Below, one piece after another: positions 27,222 to 37,642 of a stretch of DNA of 37,642 bases. The DNA is taken from NCBI GenBank assembly GCA_021777535.1, contig JAJYDN010000022.1:1-37642 (forward strand), in the 5' to 3' direction. A program made the position numbers and the translations under genes. This DNA comes from Pseudomonadota bacterium. GTDB lineage: Bacteria > Pseudomonadota > Gammaproteobacteria > Acidiferrobacterales > Acidiferrobacteraceae. The stretch's first letter is position 1. Every line of letters begins with the position of its first letter. Under the pieces are notes generated by a model. It made no database searches, was not told the DNA's origin, and saw nothing but the letters and a program-made list of their open reading frames with translations.

Positions 27222-28458
27222 TTACACGATGAATTTCGGACCGCAGCATCCTGCGGCCCACGGAGTTCTGCGGCTCGTCCTGGAGCTCGACGGCGAGGTC
27301 ATCGAGCGCGCCGATCCGCACATCGGGCTGTTGCACCGGGCGACCGAGAAGCTGGCTGAAAGCAAGCCTTTCAACCAGTCGATCCCGTACATGGACCGGC
27401 TCGATTACGTGTCGATGATGTGCAACGAGCACGCCTATGTGCTGGCGATAGAGAAACTCGTGGGCGTTCAGGTTCCTCCACGGGCCCAGTACATCCGTGT
27501 CATGTTCGACGAAATCACGCGCATTCTGAACCATCTCCTGTGGCTGGGCGCGCATGCGCTCGATGTTGGCGCCATGACGGTATTCCTGTACGCGTTCCGC
27601 GAGCGCGAGGACCTGATGGACATCTACGAGGCGGTGTCGGGCGCGCGCATGCATGCAGCCTACTACCGTGTGGGTGGCGTCTATCGGGATCTTCCGGACA
27701 GCATGCCGAAATACAGCGTATCGCGCTGGCATGACGCCGGCGACGTCGAGCGCATGAACGCCAACCGCAACGGCTCGTTACTTGATTTTCTGGGCGATTT
27801 CTGCGGCCGGTTCCCCGGCTACGTCGACGAGTATGAGACGCTGCTCACGGATAACCGGATCTGGAAGCAGAGAACGGTGGGCATCGGTGTCGTGTCGCCG
27901 GAGCGGGCCCTGCAGCTTGGGTTTACCGGGCCGATGCTGAGGGGCTCCGGCGTGGCCTGGGATCTACGCAAGAAGCAGCCCTATGAAGTCTACGACAAGA
28001 TCGACTTCGACATCCCTGTCGGGACGGAAGGCGACTGTTACGACCGCTATCTGGTGCGCATCGCGGAAATGCGCCAGTCGAACCGGATAATCCGCCAGTG
28101 CATCGATTGGCTGCGGGCAAATCCGGGGCCGGTGATCGCCGATGACCACAAGCTCGTTCCGCCGCGCCGCGAGGACATGAAGGAGGGCATGGAATCCCTG
28201 ATCCATCACTTCAAGCTGTTTACCGAAGGCTACTGTGTGCCGGTCGGTGAGGCCTACGCGGCAGTCGAACATCCAAAGGGCGAATTCGGCATCTATCTGC
28301 TGTCAGACGGTGCCAACATGCCGTTCAGGCTGAAGATCCGGGCGCCGGGTTTTGCGCACCTGGCGGCCCTTGATGAAATGGTCCGCGGGCACATGATCGC
28401 CGATGTTGTGGCGATAATCGGCACGCAGGATATCGTGTTTGGCGAGATCGACAGGTAG
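27205..28458 (+). CDS. nuoD: NADH-quinone oxidoreductase subunit D
   Basis: NuoD (49-kDa subunit) forms the quinone-reduction site with NuoB and is related to NiFe-hydrogenase large subunits. The GTG at 27205, preceded by GAGGAGGG, gives 417 residues starting (M)[19 protein letters not shown] with the quinone-site His15 and His19 motif. Further motifs are [12 protein letters not shown], the [14 protein letters not shown] segment and the C-terminal [20 protein letters not shown] followed by [16 protein letters not shown]. Overlaps nuoC by 17 bases and is six bases from nuoE. Confidence 0.97.
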   Translation: MAEIRNYTMNFGPQHPAAHGVLRLVLELDGEVIERADPHIGLLHRATEKLAESKPFNQSIPYMDRLDYVSMMCNEHAYVLAIEKLVGVQVPPRAQYIRVMFDEITRILNHLLWLGAHALDVGAMTVFLYAFREREDLMDIYEAVSGARMHAAYYRVGGVYRDLPDSMPKYSVSRWHDAGDVERMNANRNGSLLDFLGDFCGRFPGYVDEYETLLTDNRIWKQRTVGIGVVSPERALQLGFTGPMLRGSGVAWDLRKKQPYEVYDKIDFDIPVGTEGDCYDRYLVRIAEMRQSNRIIRQCIDWLRANPGPVIADDHKLVPPRREDMKEGMESLIHHFKLFTEGYCVPVGEAYAAVEHPKGEFGIYLLSDGANMPFRLKIRAPGFAHLAALDEMVRGHMIADVVAIIGTQDIVFGEIDR

Positions 28459-28463
28459 AGCCG

Positions 28464-28934
28464 ATGCTTTCACAGGAATCACTCGCGAAGATCGACCGGG
28501 AGATCGCCAAGTATCCCCCCGAGAACAAGCAGTCTGCCGTCATTTCCGCCCTGCATATTGCGCAGGATGAGCATGGATGGCTCAGTGTCCCGCTCATGGA
28601 TTATGTAGCCGGCCTGCTCGATATGCGGCCGATTCAGGTGTACGAAGTGGCGAGCTTCTATACGATGTACGATCTGAAGCCCGTCGGACGCCACAAGATT
28701 TCGCTTTGCACGAATATTTCCTGCCTCTTGCGCGGGAGTGACGACATTCTGGGTCATCTGAAGAAGCGTCTTGGCATCGACTTTGGCGAAACAACACCCG
28801 ACGGCCGCTTCACGCTGAAGGAAGTCGAGTGCCTGGCGGCCTGTGGTGGCGCACCGATGTTCATGATCGACAAGACGTATTACGAGAATCTCACGCCCGC
28901 GCGGGTCGATGAGATCCTGGACAAGCTGGAGTAG
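28464..28934 (+). CDS. nuoE: NADH-quinone oxidoreductase subunit E
   Basis: NuoE (24-kDa subunit) carries the [2Fe-2S] cluster N1a beside the flavin. The 156-residue thioredoxin-like product has its four ligands at Cys82, Cys87 (LCTNISCLLRG), Cys123 and Cys127 (VECLAACGGAPM). Length and order are normal. The ribosome site is weak, and the short gaps to nuoD and nuoF suggest coupled translation. Confidence 0.96.
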   Translation: MLSQESLAKIDREIAKYPPENKQSAVISALHIAQDEHGWLSVPLMDYVAGLLDMRPIQVYEVASFYTMYDLKPVGRHKISLCTNISCLLRGSDDILGHLKKRLGIDFGETTPDGRFTLKEVECLAACGGAPMFMIDKTYYENLTPARVDEILDKLE

Positions 28935-28937
28935 CCG

Positions 28938-30215
28938 ATGACAAATGAAGTGTGTTTTCGGAACATGCATCTGGACAGGCCGTGGACCCTGGCGGCCTAC
29001 CAGAGCACGGGCGGCTACGAGGCCTGGCGCCGCATTCTGGCGGAGAAGATGCCGGCTGACGAAATCATCAATGAGGTGAAAAAATCGTTTCTGAGGGGCC
29101 GCGGAGGGGCCGGGTTTCCGACCGGCCTCAAGTGGAGTTTCATGCCGCGCAGTGCGCCGGGACAGAAATACATCATCTGCAATTCCGACGAGGGCGAGCC
29201 GGGGACGTTCAAGGACCGCGACATCCTGCGCTTCAATCCCCATGCGCTCATCGAAGGAATGGCGATCGCCGGCTATACGATCGGCGCCACGGTCGGTTAC
29301 AACTACGTGCGCGGCGAGTTCCACGAGCCCATAGAGCGGTTTGAGGAGGCGTTGGCGGAGGCGCGGGCCGCGGGTCTCATCGGCAAAAATATTCTTGGTT
29401 CCGGCATCGATTTCGAGTTGCACACGCACCGTGGTGCAGGCGCCTATATCTGCGGCGAGGAGACCGCCCTCATCGAGTCGATCGAAGGCAAGAAGGGGCA
29501 ACCGCGGTTCAAACCCCCGTTTCCGGCAAGCTACGGGCTGTACGGGCGTCCCACCACCATCAACAACACGGAGACGCTGTCTTCGATTCCGTTGATTCTG
29601 CGCAATGGGGGCCCCTGGTTTCTGGAAATTGGAAAGCCCAACAACGGCGGCTCAAAAATCTTCTCGGTGTCGGGCCATGTCAACCGGCCGGGCAATTACG
29701 AGGTTCCGCTGGGGACGCCGTTTGCGGAGCTTCTGGAAATGGCGGGCGGTGTGTGGCGTGGACGCAAGCTGAAGGCGGTGATTCCGGGGGGGTCCTCCGT
29801 GCCGGTCGTGCGTGGCGAGGTCATGATGGATCTTACCATGGATTACGACGCGCTGTCGAAGGCAGGCACCATGCTGGGTGCGGGTTCGGTGATCGTCATG
29901 GACGACCGCACCTGCATGGTGAAGGCACTCGAGCGGATTTCACACTTTTACTATGAGGAATCGTGCGGACAGTGCACGCCCTGCCGTGAAGGGACCGGCT
30001 GGCTTGCGCGCGTTCTGAGCCGGATCGAACACGGGCAGGGGCGCCCCGAGGATCTGGATCTGCTGACCGAAATGGCTCGCAAGATCGAGGGGCGCACGAT
30101 CTGTGCGCTCGGTGACGCAGCGGCCGTGCCGATCTTGAGTTTCATAAAGAACTTCCGCGAGGAATTCGAGTTCCACATCCATAACCGCAGCTGTCTGGCC
30201 GCGGCGGCCGCCTAA
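28938..30215 (+). CDS. nuoF: NADH-quinone oxidoreductase subunit F
   Basis: NuoF (51-kDa subunit) oxidises NADH, holding FMN and the [4Fe-4S] cluster N3. The 425-residue product has the glycine-rich NADH/FMN motif [13 protein letters not shown], the [13 protein letters not shown] stretch, [19 protein letters not shown] and the cluster motif [14 protein letters not shown], with the fourth cysteine in [10 protein letters not shown]. Length is normal. It lies between nuoE and nuoG in the standard order. Confidence 0.97.
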   Translation: MTNEVCFRNMHLDRPWTLAAYQSTGGYEAWRRILAEKMPADEIINEVKKSFLRGRGGAGFPTGLKWSFMPRSAPGQKYIICNSDEGEPGTFKDRDILRFNPHALIEGMAIAGYTIGATVGYNYVRGEFHEPIERFEEALAEARAAGLIGKNILGSGIDFELHTHRGAGAYICGEETALIESIEGKKGQPRFKPPFPASYGLYGRPTTINNTETLSSIPLILRNGGPWFLEIGKPNNGGSKIFSVSGHVNRPGNYEVPLGTPFAELLEMAGGVWRGRKLKAVIPGGSSVPVVRGEVMMDLTMDYDALSKAGTMLGAGSVIVMDDRTCMVKALERISHFYYEESCGQCTPCREGTGWLARVLSRIEHGQGRPEDLDLLTEMARKIEGRTICALGDAAAVPILSFIKNFREEFEFHIHNRSCLAAAAA

Positions 30216-30231
30216 GCGAGGGGACCTGCCG

Positions 30232-32586
30232 ATGTTACATATCGAGATCGACGGCAAGAAGCTCGTGGTCGAGGAAGGCGCCATGGTGATCGAGGCGGCC
30301 GAGGCTGCGGGCATTTACATCCCGCGTTTCTGCTACCACCCGAAACTGTCCGTGGCGGCCAACTGCCGCATGTGCCTGGTCGAGGTCGAGCGCGTCGCCA
30401 AGCCGGTGCCGGCGTGCGCAACCCCGGTAACCGAGGGCATGCGCGTGTTTACGCATTCGCAAAAGACGATCGACGCCCAGAAGGGTGTCATGGAGTTTCT
30501 CCTCATCAATCATCCGCTCGACTGTCCCGTTTGCGATCAGGGCGGAGAGTGTGGGTTGCAGGATCTTGCGGTAGGCTACGGCCGCGATGTGTCCCGTTTC
30601 CAGGAAGCGAAGCGGATTGTTGCCGACAAGGACATCGGCCCTTTGATCTCGACCGAGATGACGCGCTGCATCCATTGCACGCGCTGCGTGCGGTTTGGTC
30701 AGGAAATCGGCGGCATCATGGAGCTTGGCGCAACGGGCCGCGGTGAGCACATGCAGATCGGGACCTACATCGAGGCAAGCGTGGATTCCGAGCTCTCGGG
30801 CAACATGATAGATCTCTGTCCGGTAGGCGCGCTCACCTCCAGGCCATATCGCTATACGGCGCGGCCCTGGGAGCTCATCAGCAAGCCGTCGGTAAGCCCC
30901 CACGACTGCGTCGGCACCAACCTCGACGTCCAGGTGCGCCGCAACAAGGTGATGCGCGTCCTGCCGCGTGAGAACGAAGCCATCAATGAGGTGTGGCTGG
31001 CCGACCGTGACCGTTTCAGCTACGTCGCCCTGCACGGCGAGGACCGCCTGCGCGCCCCTCTCGTGCGCGATGGCGGGAACTGGCGCGAGGTCGACTGGGA
31101 GATCGCGCTTGGCCGCGTCGCGGAAGGGTTGCGCGGTGTTGCCGATCGTCACGGTCCAACCGCCCTGTCGGCGCTGATTTCCCCGCAGCTCACCGTGGAA
31201 GAAGGGTTTCTGTTGCAGCGCCTGATGCGCGGTCTCGGTTCAGACAACATCGACCATCGGTTACGCGAAGCGGATTTCCGGGATGATGCGCGCGCGCCCA
31301 TCTTTCCGTGGCTCGGTCAGGCGATCCAGGATCTGGAAAAACTGGATGCCGTGCTTTTGATCGGCAGCAATATCCGCAAGGATCAGCCGCTGCTCGGGCA
31401 CCGCTTGCGCAAGGCGTTTCTGGAAGGTGCACGGATCGCGGCGGTCAACCCGCTCGATTTCCCGTTCGCTTTCGATCTCGCCGCCCGAGCGGTCGTCCCG
31501 CCGGACGCGATGGTGGAGACGGTCGCGAAAGTGGCGCTTGCCGTTGCCCAGAGGATGCGTATCGAGTTGCCGGCAGGACTGCGCGCCCTGGCGGAGGTGG
31601 GTCCGCCGGGCTCCGAGGCAGAGGCGATCGCCGCGGTACTCTGCGGCGGACGCAAGCGGGCGGTACTGCTGGGTGCGCTTGCCTCCGCCCATGCGCAGGC
31701 GGCCGATCTGCGCGGATTGGCACGGTTCATCGCCCAGACGGCACAGGCACCGCTCGGTGAACTGCCGTACGGTAACGGGGCCGGTGCGTGGCTCGCTGGC
31801 GTTGTGCCGCACCGCGGGCCGATGGGCGTGTCACGGAATCCCGCGGGGCGACCCGCAACCGGGATGTTCGATGGCAGTCAGAAGGCCTTTCTTCTTGTCG
31901 ATGTGGAACCAGCCCTCGACAGTCAGCATGGCAGCCGGGCGCGCATGGCTCTCGGCGGGGCGGAGTTCGTGGTTGCGGCGTCGATTTTCCGGGGTGAGGC
32001 GTTCGAATATGCCGACGTCATACTGCCGTGGGCGCCCTTTACGGAAACGGACGGCACCTTCGTCAATGCAGAAGGCCGCTTTCAATCGTTTCGTGCCGCC
32101 ATTCCGCCCGTCGCCGAGGCGCGCCCCGGCTGGAAGATCCTGCGTGTCGTGGCCGAACGCCTGGGCGTGCCGGGTTTCGATTTCGATTCGGCGGCGGCCG
32201 TGTTGAAGGAGTTCCGGCAGATCAAGCGGACAGAACCGGCGCCGGCCGAGCCGTGGACATTTGTGCCGCCGGTGCGCCAGGCACCGGCGCTCGAGCGTGT
32301 GGCGACGGTTTCGCCCTACGATTCGGATACGATCGTCCGGCGTGCCCTGCCGCTTTCGCGCACGGCCGACCGGATGCGGCCCGCCGCGTATTTCCGGGCG
32401 GCCGAATTGACGGAGCGCGGACTCACGCCCGGTGGCGTCATCACGGTGACGATGGGGGCCGTTACGGTGCGGCTCGAGGCGGCGATCGATGATCGCGTGC
32501 CACATGGCGCCGTGTGGATTCCGGCAGCGTTGCCGGAGACTGCGGCGCTGCCGCTTAGTGGTGAAGTCATGGTGGGGGTGGCATGA
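30232..32586 (+). CDS. nuoG: NADH-quinone oxidoreductase subunit G
   Basis: NuoG (75-kDa subunit) carries electrons along the peripheral arm. In the 784-residue product I count ligands for N1b at Cys34, Cys45, Cys48 and Cys62, for N5 at His94, Cys98, Cys101 and Cys107, and for N4 at Cys146, Cys149, Cys152 and Cys196. These are followed by a molybdopterin-oxidoreductase-like domain without visible catalytic cysteine. The extra CxxCxxxC motif for cluster N7, present in E. coli and Thermus, is absent; only one cysteine (PHDCVGTN) remains there. The ribosome site is GAGGGG. The stop overlaps nuoH by four bases. Confidence 0.96.
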   Translation: MLHIEIDGKKLVVEEGAMVIEAAEAAGIYIPRFCYHPKLSVAANCRMCLVEVERVAKPVPACATPVTEGMRVFTHSQKTIDAQKGVMEFLLINHPLDCPVCDQGGECGLQDLAVGYGRDVSRFQEAKRIVADKDIGPLISTEMTRCIHCTRCVRFGQEIGGIMELGATGRGEHMQIGTYIEASVDSELSGNMIDLCPVGALTSRPYRYTARPWELISKPSVSPHDCVGTNLDVQVRRNKVMRVLPRENEAINEVWLADRDRFSYVALHGEDRLRAPLVRDGGNWREVDWEIALGRVAEGLRGVADRHGPTALSALISPQLTVEEGFLLQRLMRGLGSDNIDHRLREADFRDDARAPIFPWLGQAIQDLEKLDAVLLIGSNIRKDQPLLGHRLRKAFLEGARIAAVNPLDFPFAFDLAARAVVPPDAMVETVAKVALAVAQRMRIELPAGLRALAEVGPPGSEAEAIAAVLCGGRKRAVLLGALASAHAQAADLRGLARFIAQTAQAPLGELPYGNGAGAWLAGVVPHRGPMGVSRNPAGRPATGMFDGSQKAFLLVDVEPALDSQHGSRARMALGGAEFVVAASIFRGEAFEYADVILPWAPFTETDGTFVNAEGRFQSFRAAIPPVAEARPGWKILRVVAERLGVPGFDFDSAAAVLKEFRQIKRTEPAPAEPWTFVPPVRQAPALERVATVSPYDSDTIVRRALPLSRTADRMRPAAYFRAAELTERGLTPGGVITVTMGAVTVRLEAAIDDRVPHGAVWIPAALPETAALPLSGEVMVGVA

Positions 32587-33629
32587 ACGAACTGCTCGGC
32601 GCGTGGGGAGCGCTCCCGCACTGGTCCCAGAGCGTGATCTGGGATCTCGTAAAGATCGTGGCGATCATCGCGCCATTGATGCTGGCCGTCGCGTATCTGA
32701 CGCTGGCCGAGCGGAAGGTGATCGGCTATATGCAGGTGCGTATCGGGCCAAACCGGGTCGGTCCACGCGGGCTTTTGCAGCCCATTGCCGATGGCCTGAA
32801 ACTGCTGCTGAAGGAGATCATCGTTCCCAGTGGCGCCAACAAGCTGCTTTTCATCCTGGCGCCGGTCCTTGTCATCATGCCGGCCCTCGTGGCCTGGGCG
32901 GTGATCCCCTTTACCGACAGGCTGGTGCTGGCCAATGTGAATGCGGGACTGCTGTTTGTCATGGCGATCTCATCCATGGGTGTGTACGGCGTCGTGGTGG
33001 CTGGCTGGGCATCCAATTCGAAATATGCGTTCCTCGGATCGCTGCGCTCTGCCGCACAGATCGTGGCCTACGAGGTCGCCATGGGCTTTGCGCTGGTCGG
33101 TGTTCTCATGTCGACCGGGACACTCAATCTGCGCAAGATCGCCCTGGTGCAGGCAGGCGGTTTCTGGCATTGGCTGTTCTTGCCGCTTTTCCCATTATTC
33201 CTGGTCTATTTCATTGCGGGTGTAGCGGAAACGAATCGCCTTCCCTTCGATGTGGCCGAGGGTGAGTCGGAAATCGTGGCGGGCTTCCATGTGGAATACT
33301 CGGGCATGAGCTTTGCGTTGTTCTTTCTAGCCGAGTACGCCAACATGATGTTGCTGTCGGCCCTCACGGTGACCATGTTCCTTGGCGGTTGGCTGCCGCC
33401 TGTCGATGTCGCGCCGTTTACGTGGGTACCGCCGCTTGCATGGTTTCTTCTGAAGGTTGGCGCGGTCGTGTTCCTGTACCTGTGGCTCAGGGCGACCTTC
33501 CCGCGCTATCGTTACGATCAGATCATGCGGCTCGGCTGGAAGGTGCTGATTCCGGTGACGCTGGTATGGATTGGAATCATGGGTGTCGTGATGTTCTTCA
33601 CTCCCTGGTCTTTCGTGTTCTATCGCTAG
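32583..33629 (+). CDS. nuoH: NADH-quinone oxidoreductase subunit H
   Basis: NuoH is the membrane subunit that forms the quinone channel with NuoB and NuoD. The 348-residue, eight-helix product carries [21 protein letters not shown] near residues 40-60, [13 protein letters not shown], and the acidic loop [20 protein letters not shown] (in parts: [23 protein letters not shown]). Starts by ATGA overlap with nuoG; 12 bases precede nuoI. Confidence 0.97.
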   Translation: MNELLGAWGALPHWSQSVIWDLVKIVAIIAPLMLAVAYLTLAERKVIGYMQVRIGPNRVGPRGLLQPIADGLKLLLKEIIVPSGANKLLFILAPVLVIMPALVAWAVIPFTDRLVLANVNAGLLFVMAISSMGVYGVVVAGWASNSKYAFLGSLRSAAQIVAYEVAMGFALVGVLMSTGTLNLRKIALVQAGGFWHWLFLPLFPLFLVYFIAGVAETNRLPFDVAEGESEIVAGFHVEYSGMSFALFFLAEYANMMLLSALTVTMFLGGWLPPVDVAPFTWVPPLAWFLLKVGAVVFLYLWLRATFPRYRYDQIMRLGWKVLIPVTLVWIGIMGVVMFFTPWSFVFYR

Positions 33630-33641
33630 CGGAGCGATTCT

Positions 33642-34130
33642 ATGAAGGCTTTTCGAAAGTACCTGAACACCTTCCTGCTGATCGAGCTGCTGCGGGGTAT
33701 GGCGCTCACCGGGCGGCAGCTGTTCGCGCGGAAGATCACGGTCCAGTATCCCGAAGAACAGACGCCGCAGTCTCCCCGCTTCCGCGGGCTGCATGCGCTG
33801 CGCCGCTATCCGAACGGCGAAGAGCGCTGCATCGCCTGCAAGCTGTGCGAGGCGGTATGCCCGGCACTCGCCATCACGATCGAATCAGAGATGCGGGCCG
33901 ATGGCACCCGGCGTACGACCCGCTACGACATCGATCTGACGAAGTGCATATTCTGCGGCTTCTGCGAGGAGTCCTGTCCGGTTGATTCCATCGTCGAGAC
34001 GCGCACGTTCGACTATCATGGAGAACGCCGGGGCGATCTCCTCTATACCAAGGACATGCTGCTCGCACATGGCGACAAGCATGAAAAGGACATAGCTGCT
34101 GACCGGGCGGCGGACGCCCGCTATCGCTGA
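33642..34130 (+). CDS. nuoI: NADH-quinone oxidoreductase subunit I
   Basis: NuoI holds the two [4Fe-4S] clusters N6a and N6b. The 162-residue product has two ferredoxin motifs: Cys63, Cys66, Cys69 and Cys73 ([12 protein letters not shown]), and Cys102, Cys105, Cys108 and Cys112 ([12 protein letters not shown]). An amphipathic N-terminal helix docks it to the membrane arm. Length is normal and it sits between nuoH and nuoJ as expected. Confidence 0.97.
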   Translation: MKAFRKYLNTFLLIELLRGMALTGRQLFARKITVQYPEEQTPQSPRFRGLHALRRYPNGEERCIACKLCEAVCPALAITIESEMRADGTRRTTRYDIDLTKCIFCGFCEESCPVDSIVETRTFDYHGERRGDLLYTKDMLLAHGDKHEKDIAADRAADARYR

Positions 34131-34142
34131 AGGCCGGACCCC

Positions 34143-34748
34143 ATGAGCTTCCAAGTCGCCATCTTCTACCTGTTTGCTGCCATATTGCTGAGTTCGGCGG
34201 CCATGGTCGTGACCATCCGCAATCCCGTGAAGGCCGCTCTTTTTCTGGTGCTGGCGTTCGTCACGGCCGCCGGTCTCTGGATTCTGCTCGAGGCAGAGTT
34301 CCTGGCCATCGTGCTTGTGCTGGTCTACGTCGGCGCCGTCATGGTCCTGTTCCTGTTCGTCGTCATGATGATCGATGTCAATCTGGCGGCACTGCGGGAA
34401 GGTTTTGTGAGATACCTCCCGCTTGGCGCGATAGTTGCGCTGATCATGGTCGTGGAAATGAGTGTCGCGCTCGGGCCCAGGCGGTTCGGTCTGGCCCGGG
34501 TTCCGGCCCCTGCGCCGCTTGGTTCCCACTACGACAATACGCGCGTGCTCGGCAAACTCCTCTATACGGTGTATGTCTACCCATTTGAGCTCGCAGCCGT
34601 GATTTTGCTTGTGGCCATCATTGCCGCCATCGCGCTCGCCATGCGCCGCCGGCCCGGGACGAAGTACCAGGATGCGGGGCGGCAGGTGGACGTGACGGCG
34701 CAGGCGCGCCTACGCATAATCAAGATGCCGTCGGAGCCCAAGGCCTAG
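34143..34748 (+). CDS. nuoJ: NADH-quinone oxidoreductase subunit J
   Basis: NuoJ is a membrane subunit with five helices linking the quinone site to the antiporter-like subunits. The 201-residue product shows the conserved AAMVVTIRNPVKAALFLVLAF stretch (in part NPVKAALFLV), the EAEFLAIVLVLVYVGAVMVLFLFVVMM helix (pi-bulge region, in part LVYVGAVMVLFLFV) and a basic C-terminal tail. Standard order and length. Confidence 0.95.
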   Translation: MSFQVAIFYLFAAILLSSAAMVVTIRNPVKAALFLVLAFVTAAGLWILLEAEFLAIVLVLVYVGAVMVLFLFVVMMIDVNLAALREGFVRYLPLGAIVALIMVVEMSVALGPRRFGLARVPAPAPLGSHYDNTRVLGKLLYTVYVYPFELAAVILLVAIIAAIALAMRRRPGTKYQDAGRQVDVTAQARLRIIKMPSEPKA

Positions 34749-34775
34749 CGCCGCTTTGAAACAAGGGAGGAAGTC

Positions 34776-35081
34776 GTGGTATCTCTTTCGGATTACCTGA
34801 TTCTGGGCGCGGTGTTGTTCGCAATCGGTGTGGTTGGCGTTTTCCTGAACCGGAAGAATCTCGTGGTTCTCCTGATGGCCATCGAGCTCATGCTGCTTGC
34901 TGTCAACATGAATTTCATTGCCTTTTCGCACTTTCTGGGGAGCGCTTCTGGCCAGATCTTCGTGTTTTTCATTCTGACCGTGGCGGCCGCCGAATCGGCC
35001 ATCGGACTTGCGATTCTCGTCGTCCTCTTCCGGAATCGCCAAACCATTAACGTCGACGAGCTCGACGAATTGAGGGGCTAG
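34776..35081 (+). CDS. nuoK: NADH-quinone oxidoreductase subunit K
   Basis: NuoK is a three-helix membrane subunit in the proton path. The 101-residue product has the two essential membrane glutamates, Glu37 ([13 protein letters not shown]) and Glu73 ([10 protein letters not shown]). The start is GTG at 34776, with a strong GGGAGGAAG ribosome site just upstream. nuoL begins three bases after its stop. Confidence 0.96.
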   Translation: MVSLSDYLILGAVLFAIGVVGVFLNRKNLVVLLMAIELMLLAVNMNFIAFSHFLGSASGQIFVFFILTVAAAESAIGLAILVVLFRNRQTINVDELDELRG

Positions 35082-35084
35082 CCG

Positions 35085-37046
35085 ATGTCGCCGCAGAGCC
35101 TTTATGTGGCCATTCCGCTCGTTTGCCTGTTTGGCGCAGTAGCGGCGGGTCTTGGCGGACGCGTGCTCGGACGCCGTGGTGCGCACTGGGTGACGATCCT
35201 CGCGGTGGCCGCGGCCTTTTTCCTGTCCAGCGGGTATGCCCTGCCGCAGGTGCTCGCGGGCCACGTATTCGACGCGAACCTCTACACCTGGGCGCAGGTG
35301 GGCGTCGCCCGTTTCCACATCGGATTCCTGATCGACCCCCTGACGGTCCTGATGATGGTCGTGGTCACCTTCGTGTCCCTGATGGTGCACATCTATACCA
35401 TCGGCTATATGCGGGATGACCCGGGCTATCAGCGGTTCTTCTCCTATATCTCCCTCTTTACGTTCGCCATGCTCATGCTGGTCATGGCGAACAACTTCCT
35501 GCAGCTCTTCTTTGGCTGGGAGGCAGTGGGTCTCGTATCCTATCTGCTGATCGGTTTCTGGTTTACGCGCGAATCCGCGATCTTTGCAAGCCTCAAGGCC
35601 TTCCTTGTGAACCGGCTGGGGGATTTTGGCTTCGTTCTCGGCATCGCGGCCGTCGAAATGGCCTTTCACAGCCTGAATTACGGGACGGTGTTTGCCCACG
35701 CGCAGGCATTGCGTCACGTACTGCTGCCGATCATGCCCGGGGTATCCTGGCACCTCATCACCGTCATTTGCCTGCTGCTCTTCGTCGGGGCGATGGGCAA
35801 ATCTGCGCAAATGCCCCTGCATGTGTGGTTGCCGGACTCGATGGAGGGTCCGACGCCGATTTCGGCACTCATCCACGCCGCCACGATGGTAACGGCAGGG
35901 ATTTTCCTGGTGGCGCGCATGTCGCCGCTGTTCGAGTTGTCGCCGGTCGCGCGCAGCGTGGTGCTCATAATCGGCGCCAGCACCGCCTTCTTCATGGCGC
36001 TCCTCGGCATTGTTCAAAACGACATCAAGCGGGTCATTGCGTATTCGACCCTGTCGCAGCTCGGCTACATGACAGCTGCGTTGGGGGCGTCGGCTTACGC
36101 GGCGGCCATTTTCCACCTGGTGACGCATGCATTTTTCAAGGCGCTGCTTTTCCTCGCTGCCGGTTCGGTCATCGTTGCGCTGCATCATGAACAGGACCTG
36201 CGGAAGATGGGGGGGCTCCGCCGCTACATGCCAATCACCTTCGCGACCACCTGGATCGGATCGCTCGCGCTCGCCGGAATCCCCCCGTTTGCCGGCTTCT
36301 TCTCGAAGGATGCCATTCTCGATGCGGTGTCGCATTCGGCGCTGCCGGGGGCGACGTATGCGTTCTATGCGCTTTTGGGTGGCGTCTTCGTGACCGCGTT
36401 TTATACCTTCCGCATGCTCTTTCTCGCCTTCTATGGCGAGCCGCGGATGGACGCCCATACGCGCCATCATCTGCATGAGTCGCCGGCGGTCATCACGGTG
36501 CCGCTGATCCTGCTCGCCATTCCTGCGGCTCTGGCAGGGGCCGTGCTGATCCAACCGCTGCTCTTCGGCCATTTCTTTGGGTCTGCCATCCAGGTGGCCC
36601 CCGCCGACAATGTCCTGGCCCCCCTTGCCGCCCGCTACCATGGCGTGCTGGCCTTCATCGGCGCCGGGTTCGCAGGGCCCGCCCTGTATCTTGCGCTCGG
36701 CGGTATTTTCACGGCCTGGTACATGTATATCCATCGCCCCGCCGTTCCAGCGCGCGTCGCCGAACGCTTTCATCTGCTCTATGCCGTCTTGCAGGACAAG
36801 TATGGCTTTGACGTGCTCTATGTCGACGGTTTCGCGCGCGCCGCGCGGTCTGCGGGGCGCCTGTTCTGGCGGGTTGGTGATGTGCGCCTGATCGACGGCG
36901 CGATTGTCAACGGGACGGCGCGCTGGGTGGTCCGGTTGGCCCAGCGCCTGCGCCGCGCGCAGTCGGGCTATGTGTATCACTACGCTTTTGCCATTATCGT
37001 GGGGCTCGTTGTGCTCATGACCTTATTCCTGCAACACGGATCATGA
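35085..37046 (+). CDS. nuoL: NADH-quinone oxidoreductase subunit L
   Basis: NuoL is the distal Mrp-antiporter-like subunit with the long lateral helix, thought to pump one proton. The 653-residue product has the conserved FLIDPLTVLM, Glu146 in FFGWEAVGLVSYLLIGFW, the KSAQMPLHVWLPDSMEGPTP segment (in part SAQMPLHVWLPDSMEGPTP), HAATMVTAGIFL and a C-terminal helix-rich tail. Length is slightly above E. coli (613). The final TGA overlaps the nuoM ATG. Confidence 0.97.
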   Translation: MSPQSLYVAIPLVCLFGAVAAGLGGRVLGRRGAHWVTILAVAAAFFLSSGYALPQVLAGHVFDANLYTWAQVGVARFHIGFLIDPLTVLMMVVVTFVSLMVHIYTIGYMRDDPGYQRFFSYISLFTFAMLMLVMANNFLQLFFGWEAVGLVSYLLIGFWFTRESAIFASLKAFLVNRLGDFGFVLGIAAVEMAFHSLNYGTVFAHAQALRHVLLPIMPGVSWHLITVICLLLFVGAMGKSAQMPLHVWLPDSMEGPTPISALIHAATMVTAGIFLVARMSPLFELSPVARSVVLIIGASTAFFMALLGIVQNDIKRVIAYSTLSQLGYMTAALGASAYAAAIFHLVTHAFFKALLFLAAGSVIVALHHEQDLRKMGGLRRYMPITFATTWIGSLALAGIPPFAGFFSKDAILDAVSHSALPGATYAFYALLGGVFVTAFYTFRMLFLAFYGEPRMDAHTRHHLHESPAVITVPLILLAIPAALAGAVLIQPLLFGHFFGSAIQVAPADNVLAPLAARYHGVLAFIGAGFAGPALYLALGGIFTAWYMYIHRPAVPARVAERFHLLYAVLQDKYGFDVLYVDGFARAARSAGRLFWRVGDVRLIDGAIVNGTARWVVRLAQRLRRAQSGYVYHYAFAIIVGLVVLMTLFLQHGS

Positions 37047-37642
37047 CTCTCATGATGGCTTATGAACATCTGGCGTTGAGCCTTGTCATCTGGACCCCGA
37101 TCGCGCTGGGGCTCCTCATTCTCCTCATCGGGGGCCGGTGGCCGGCGCTCGTCCGGCCGCTCGCCGCGCTGGGGTCGACGGCAACCTTCCTGATGACGCT
37201 GCCCTTATGGAGTTTTTTTCAGCGCGGCACGCCGGATATGCAATTTACCTGTGTGCGGCCCTGGATTCCGGCATTCCATATCTACTATGCGCTCGGAATA
37301 GACGGCATCTCCATGCCGCTCGTGCTGCTCACGAGCCTGATCGGCCTGATCGTGGTGATCGCCGGGTGGTCGGGCGTCAAGGAGCGGATTGCGGAGTATT
37401 TCGCGGCCTTCCTTATCATGGAAGGCCTTATGATCGGGGTGTTCTGCGCGCTCGACGCGATGCTTTTTTACGTGTTCTGGGAGGCCATGCTGATTCCGAT
37501 GTACCTCATCATCGGCATCTGGGGTGGACCGAATCGCGTGTATGCGACCATCAAATTCTTCCTCTACACCTTCTTCGGATCGGTGTTGATGCTGGTCGCC
37601 TTGCTGTATCTGTATTTTCATGCCGGCGACAGCTTCCGCATT
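37043..37642 (+). CDS. nuoM: NADH-quinone oxidoreductase subunit M, N-terminal 200 residues (cut by right edge)
   Basis: The frame is open from the ATG at 37043, which overlaps the nuoL stop as ATGA, to the end of the window, 200 codons. The translation has the NuoM pattern: IDGISMPLVLLTSLIGL, Glu147 in FYVFWEAMLIPMYLIIGIWGG (in parts FWEAMLIPMYLIIG) and RVYATIKFFLYTFFGSVLML. NuoM is the second antiporter-like proton-pumping subunit. In-frame ATGs at 37052 and 37055 are alternatives; none has a strong ribosome site. About 300 residues are missing to the right. Confidence 0.95.
   Translation, partial: MTLMMAYEHLALSLVIWTPIALGLLILLIGGRWPALVRPLAALGSTATFLMTLPLWSFFQRGTPDMQFTCVRPWIPAFHIYYALGIDGISMPLVLLTSLIGLIVVIAGWSGVKERIAEYFAAFLIMEGLMIGVFCALDAMLFYVFWEAMLIPMYLIIGIWGGPNRVYATIKFFLYTFFGSVLMLVALLYLYFHAGDSFRI

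Noticed and set aside
34710-36980. A 756-codon open frame on the minus strand opposite nuoK and nuoL
   Set aside because: It is antisense to well-supported membrane-protein genes. Its translation is rich in His, Arg, Gln, Glu and Asp, as expected from reading hydrophobic codons backwards in GC-rich DNA, and has no recognisable motif.

Overview
The window is about 37.6 kb of high-GC (roughly 60-65 %) DNA from a gammaproteobacterium. It is almost entirely core chromosome. Three things support the assignment: the gene order smpB/ssrA - ratA-rnfH - bamE/fur - recN - (hrcA) grpE-dnaK-dnaJ - dapB-carAB-greA - rlmE-ftsH-folP-glmM-tpiA-secG-tRNA-Leu(GAG); a tmRNA tag ANDDNYALAA; and the nuoA-M operon directly after the leucine tRNA. 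A Tat-type exported DsrE-family protein is compatible with a sulfur-oxidising lineage, but I cannot name a genus from sequence alone.

Layout. (1) 1-537: the left edge holds the start of a DUF6088/AbiEi-like gene reading leftwards out of the window, then a gene-free stretch with its promoter and the ssrA terminator. This is the only accessory-looking part. (2) 538-1487: ssrA (tmRNA) and smpB, both on the minus strand. (3) 1566-3659: a divergent LeuT-fold (NSS) transporter, ratA and rnfH, overlapping head to tail. (4) 3622-7532: bamE (minus), fur (plus), then a minus-strand operon nadK-recN-short N-acetylglutamate-synthase-like GNAT. Two convergent pairs here overlap at their 3' ends. (5) 7607-12593: hrcA-grpE-dnaK-dnaJ, with a CIRCE operator at the hrcA promoter, sigma32-type promoters before grpE and before dnaK, and a terminator between dnaK and dnaJ. 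(6) 12687-14066: a Tat-exported DsrE-family protein and dapB, closed by a terminator. (7) 14184-25617: a long plus-strand run carA-carB-greA-DUF4149-rlmE-ftsH-folP-glmM-tpiA-secG-tRNA-Leu. (8) 25696-37642: its own promoter, then nuoA-nuoM (respiratory complex I), with nuoM cut by the right edge.

Functionally the window combines ribosome rescue (tmRNA/SmpB), protein quality control (HrcA-controlled DnaK machine, FtsH), iron regulation (Fur), DNA repair (RecN), NAD phosphorylation, arginine/pyrimidine and lysine/diaminopimelate precursors (NAGS-like, CarAB, DapB), envelope biogenesis (BamE, GlmM, SecG) and respiration (Nuo). I see no CRISPR array, insertion sequence, integrase or phage gene. 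I found no clearly undescribed multi-gene system. The best leads are the DUF6088 gene beside ssrA, the layered heat-shock control, the unusual NSS transporter, and an 11-bp repeat pair flanking the predicted tpiA promoter.
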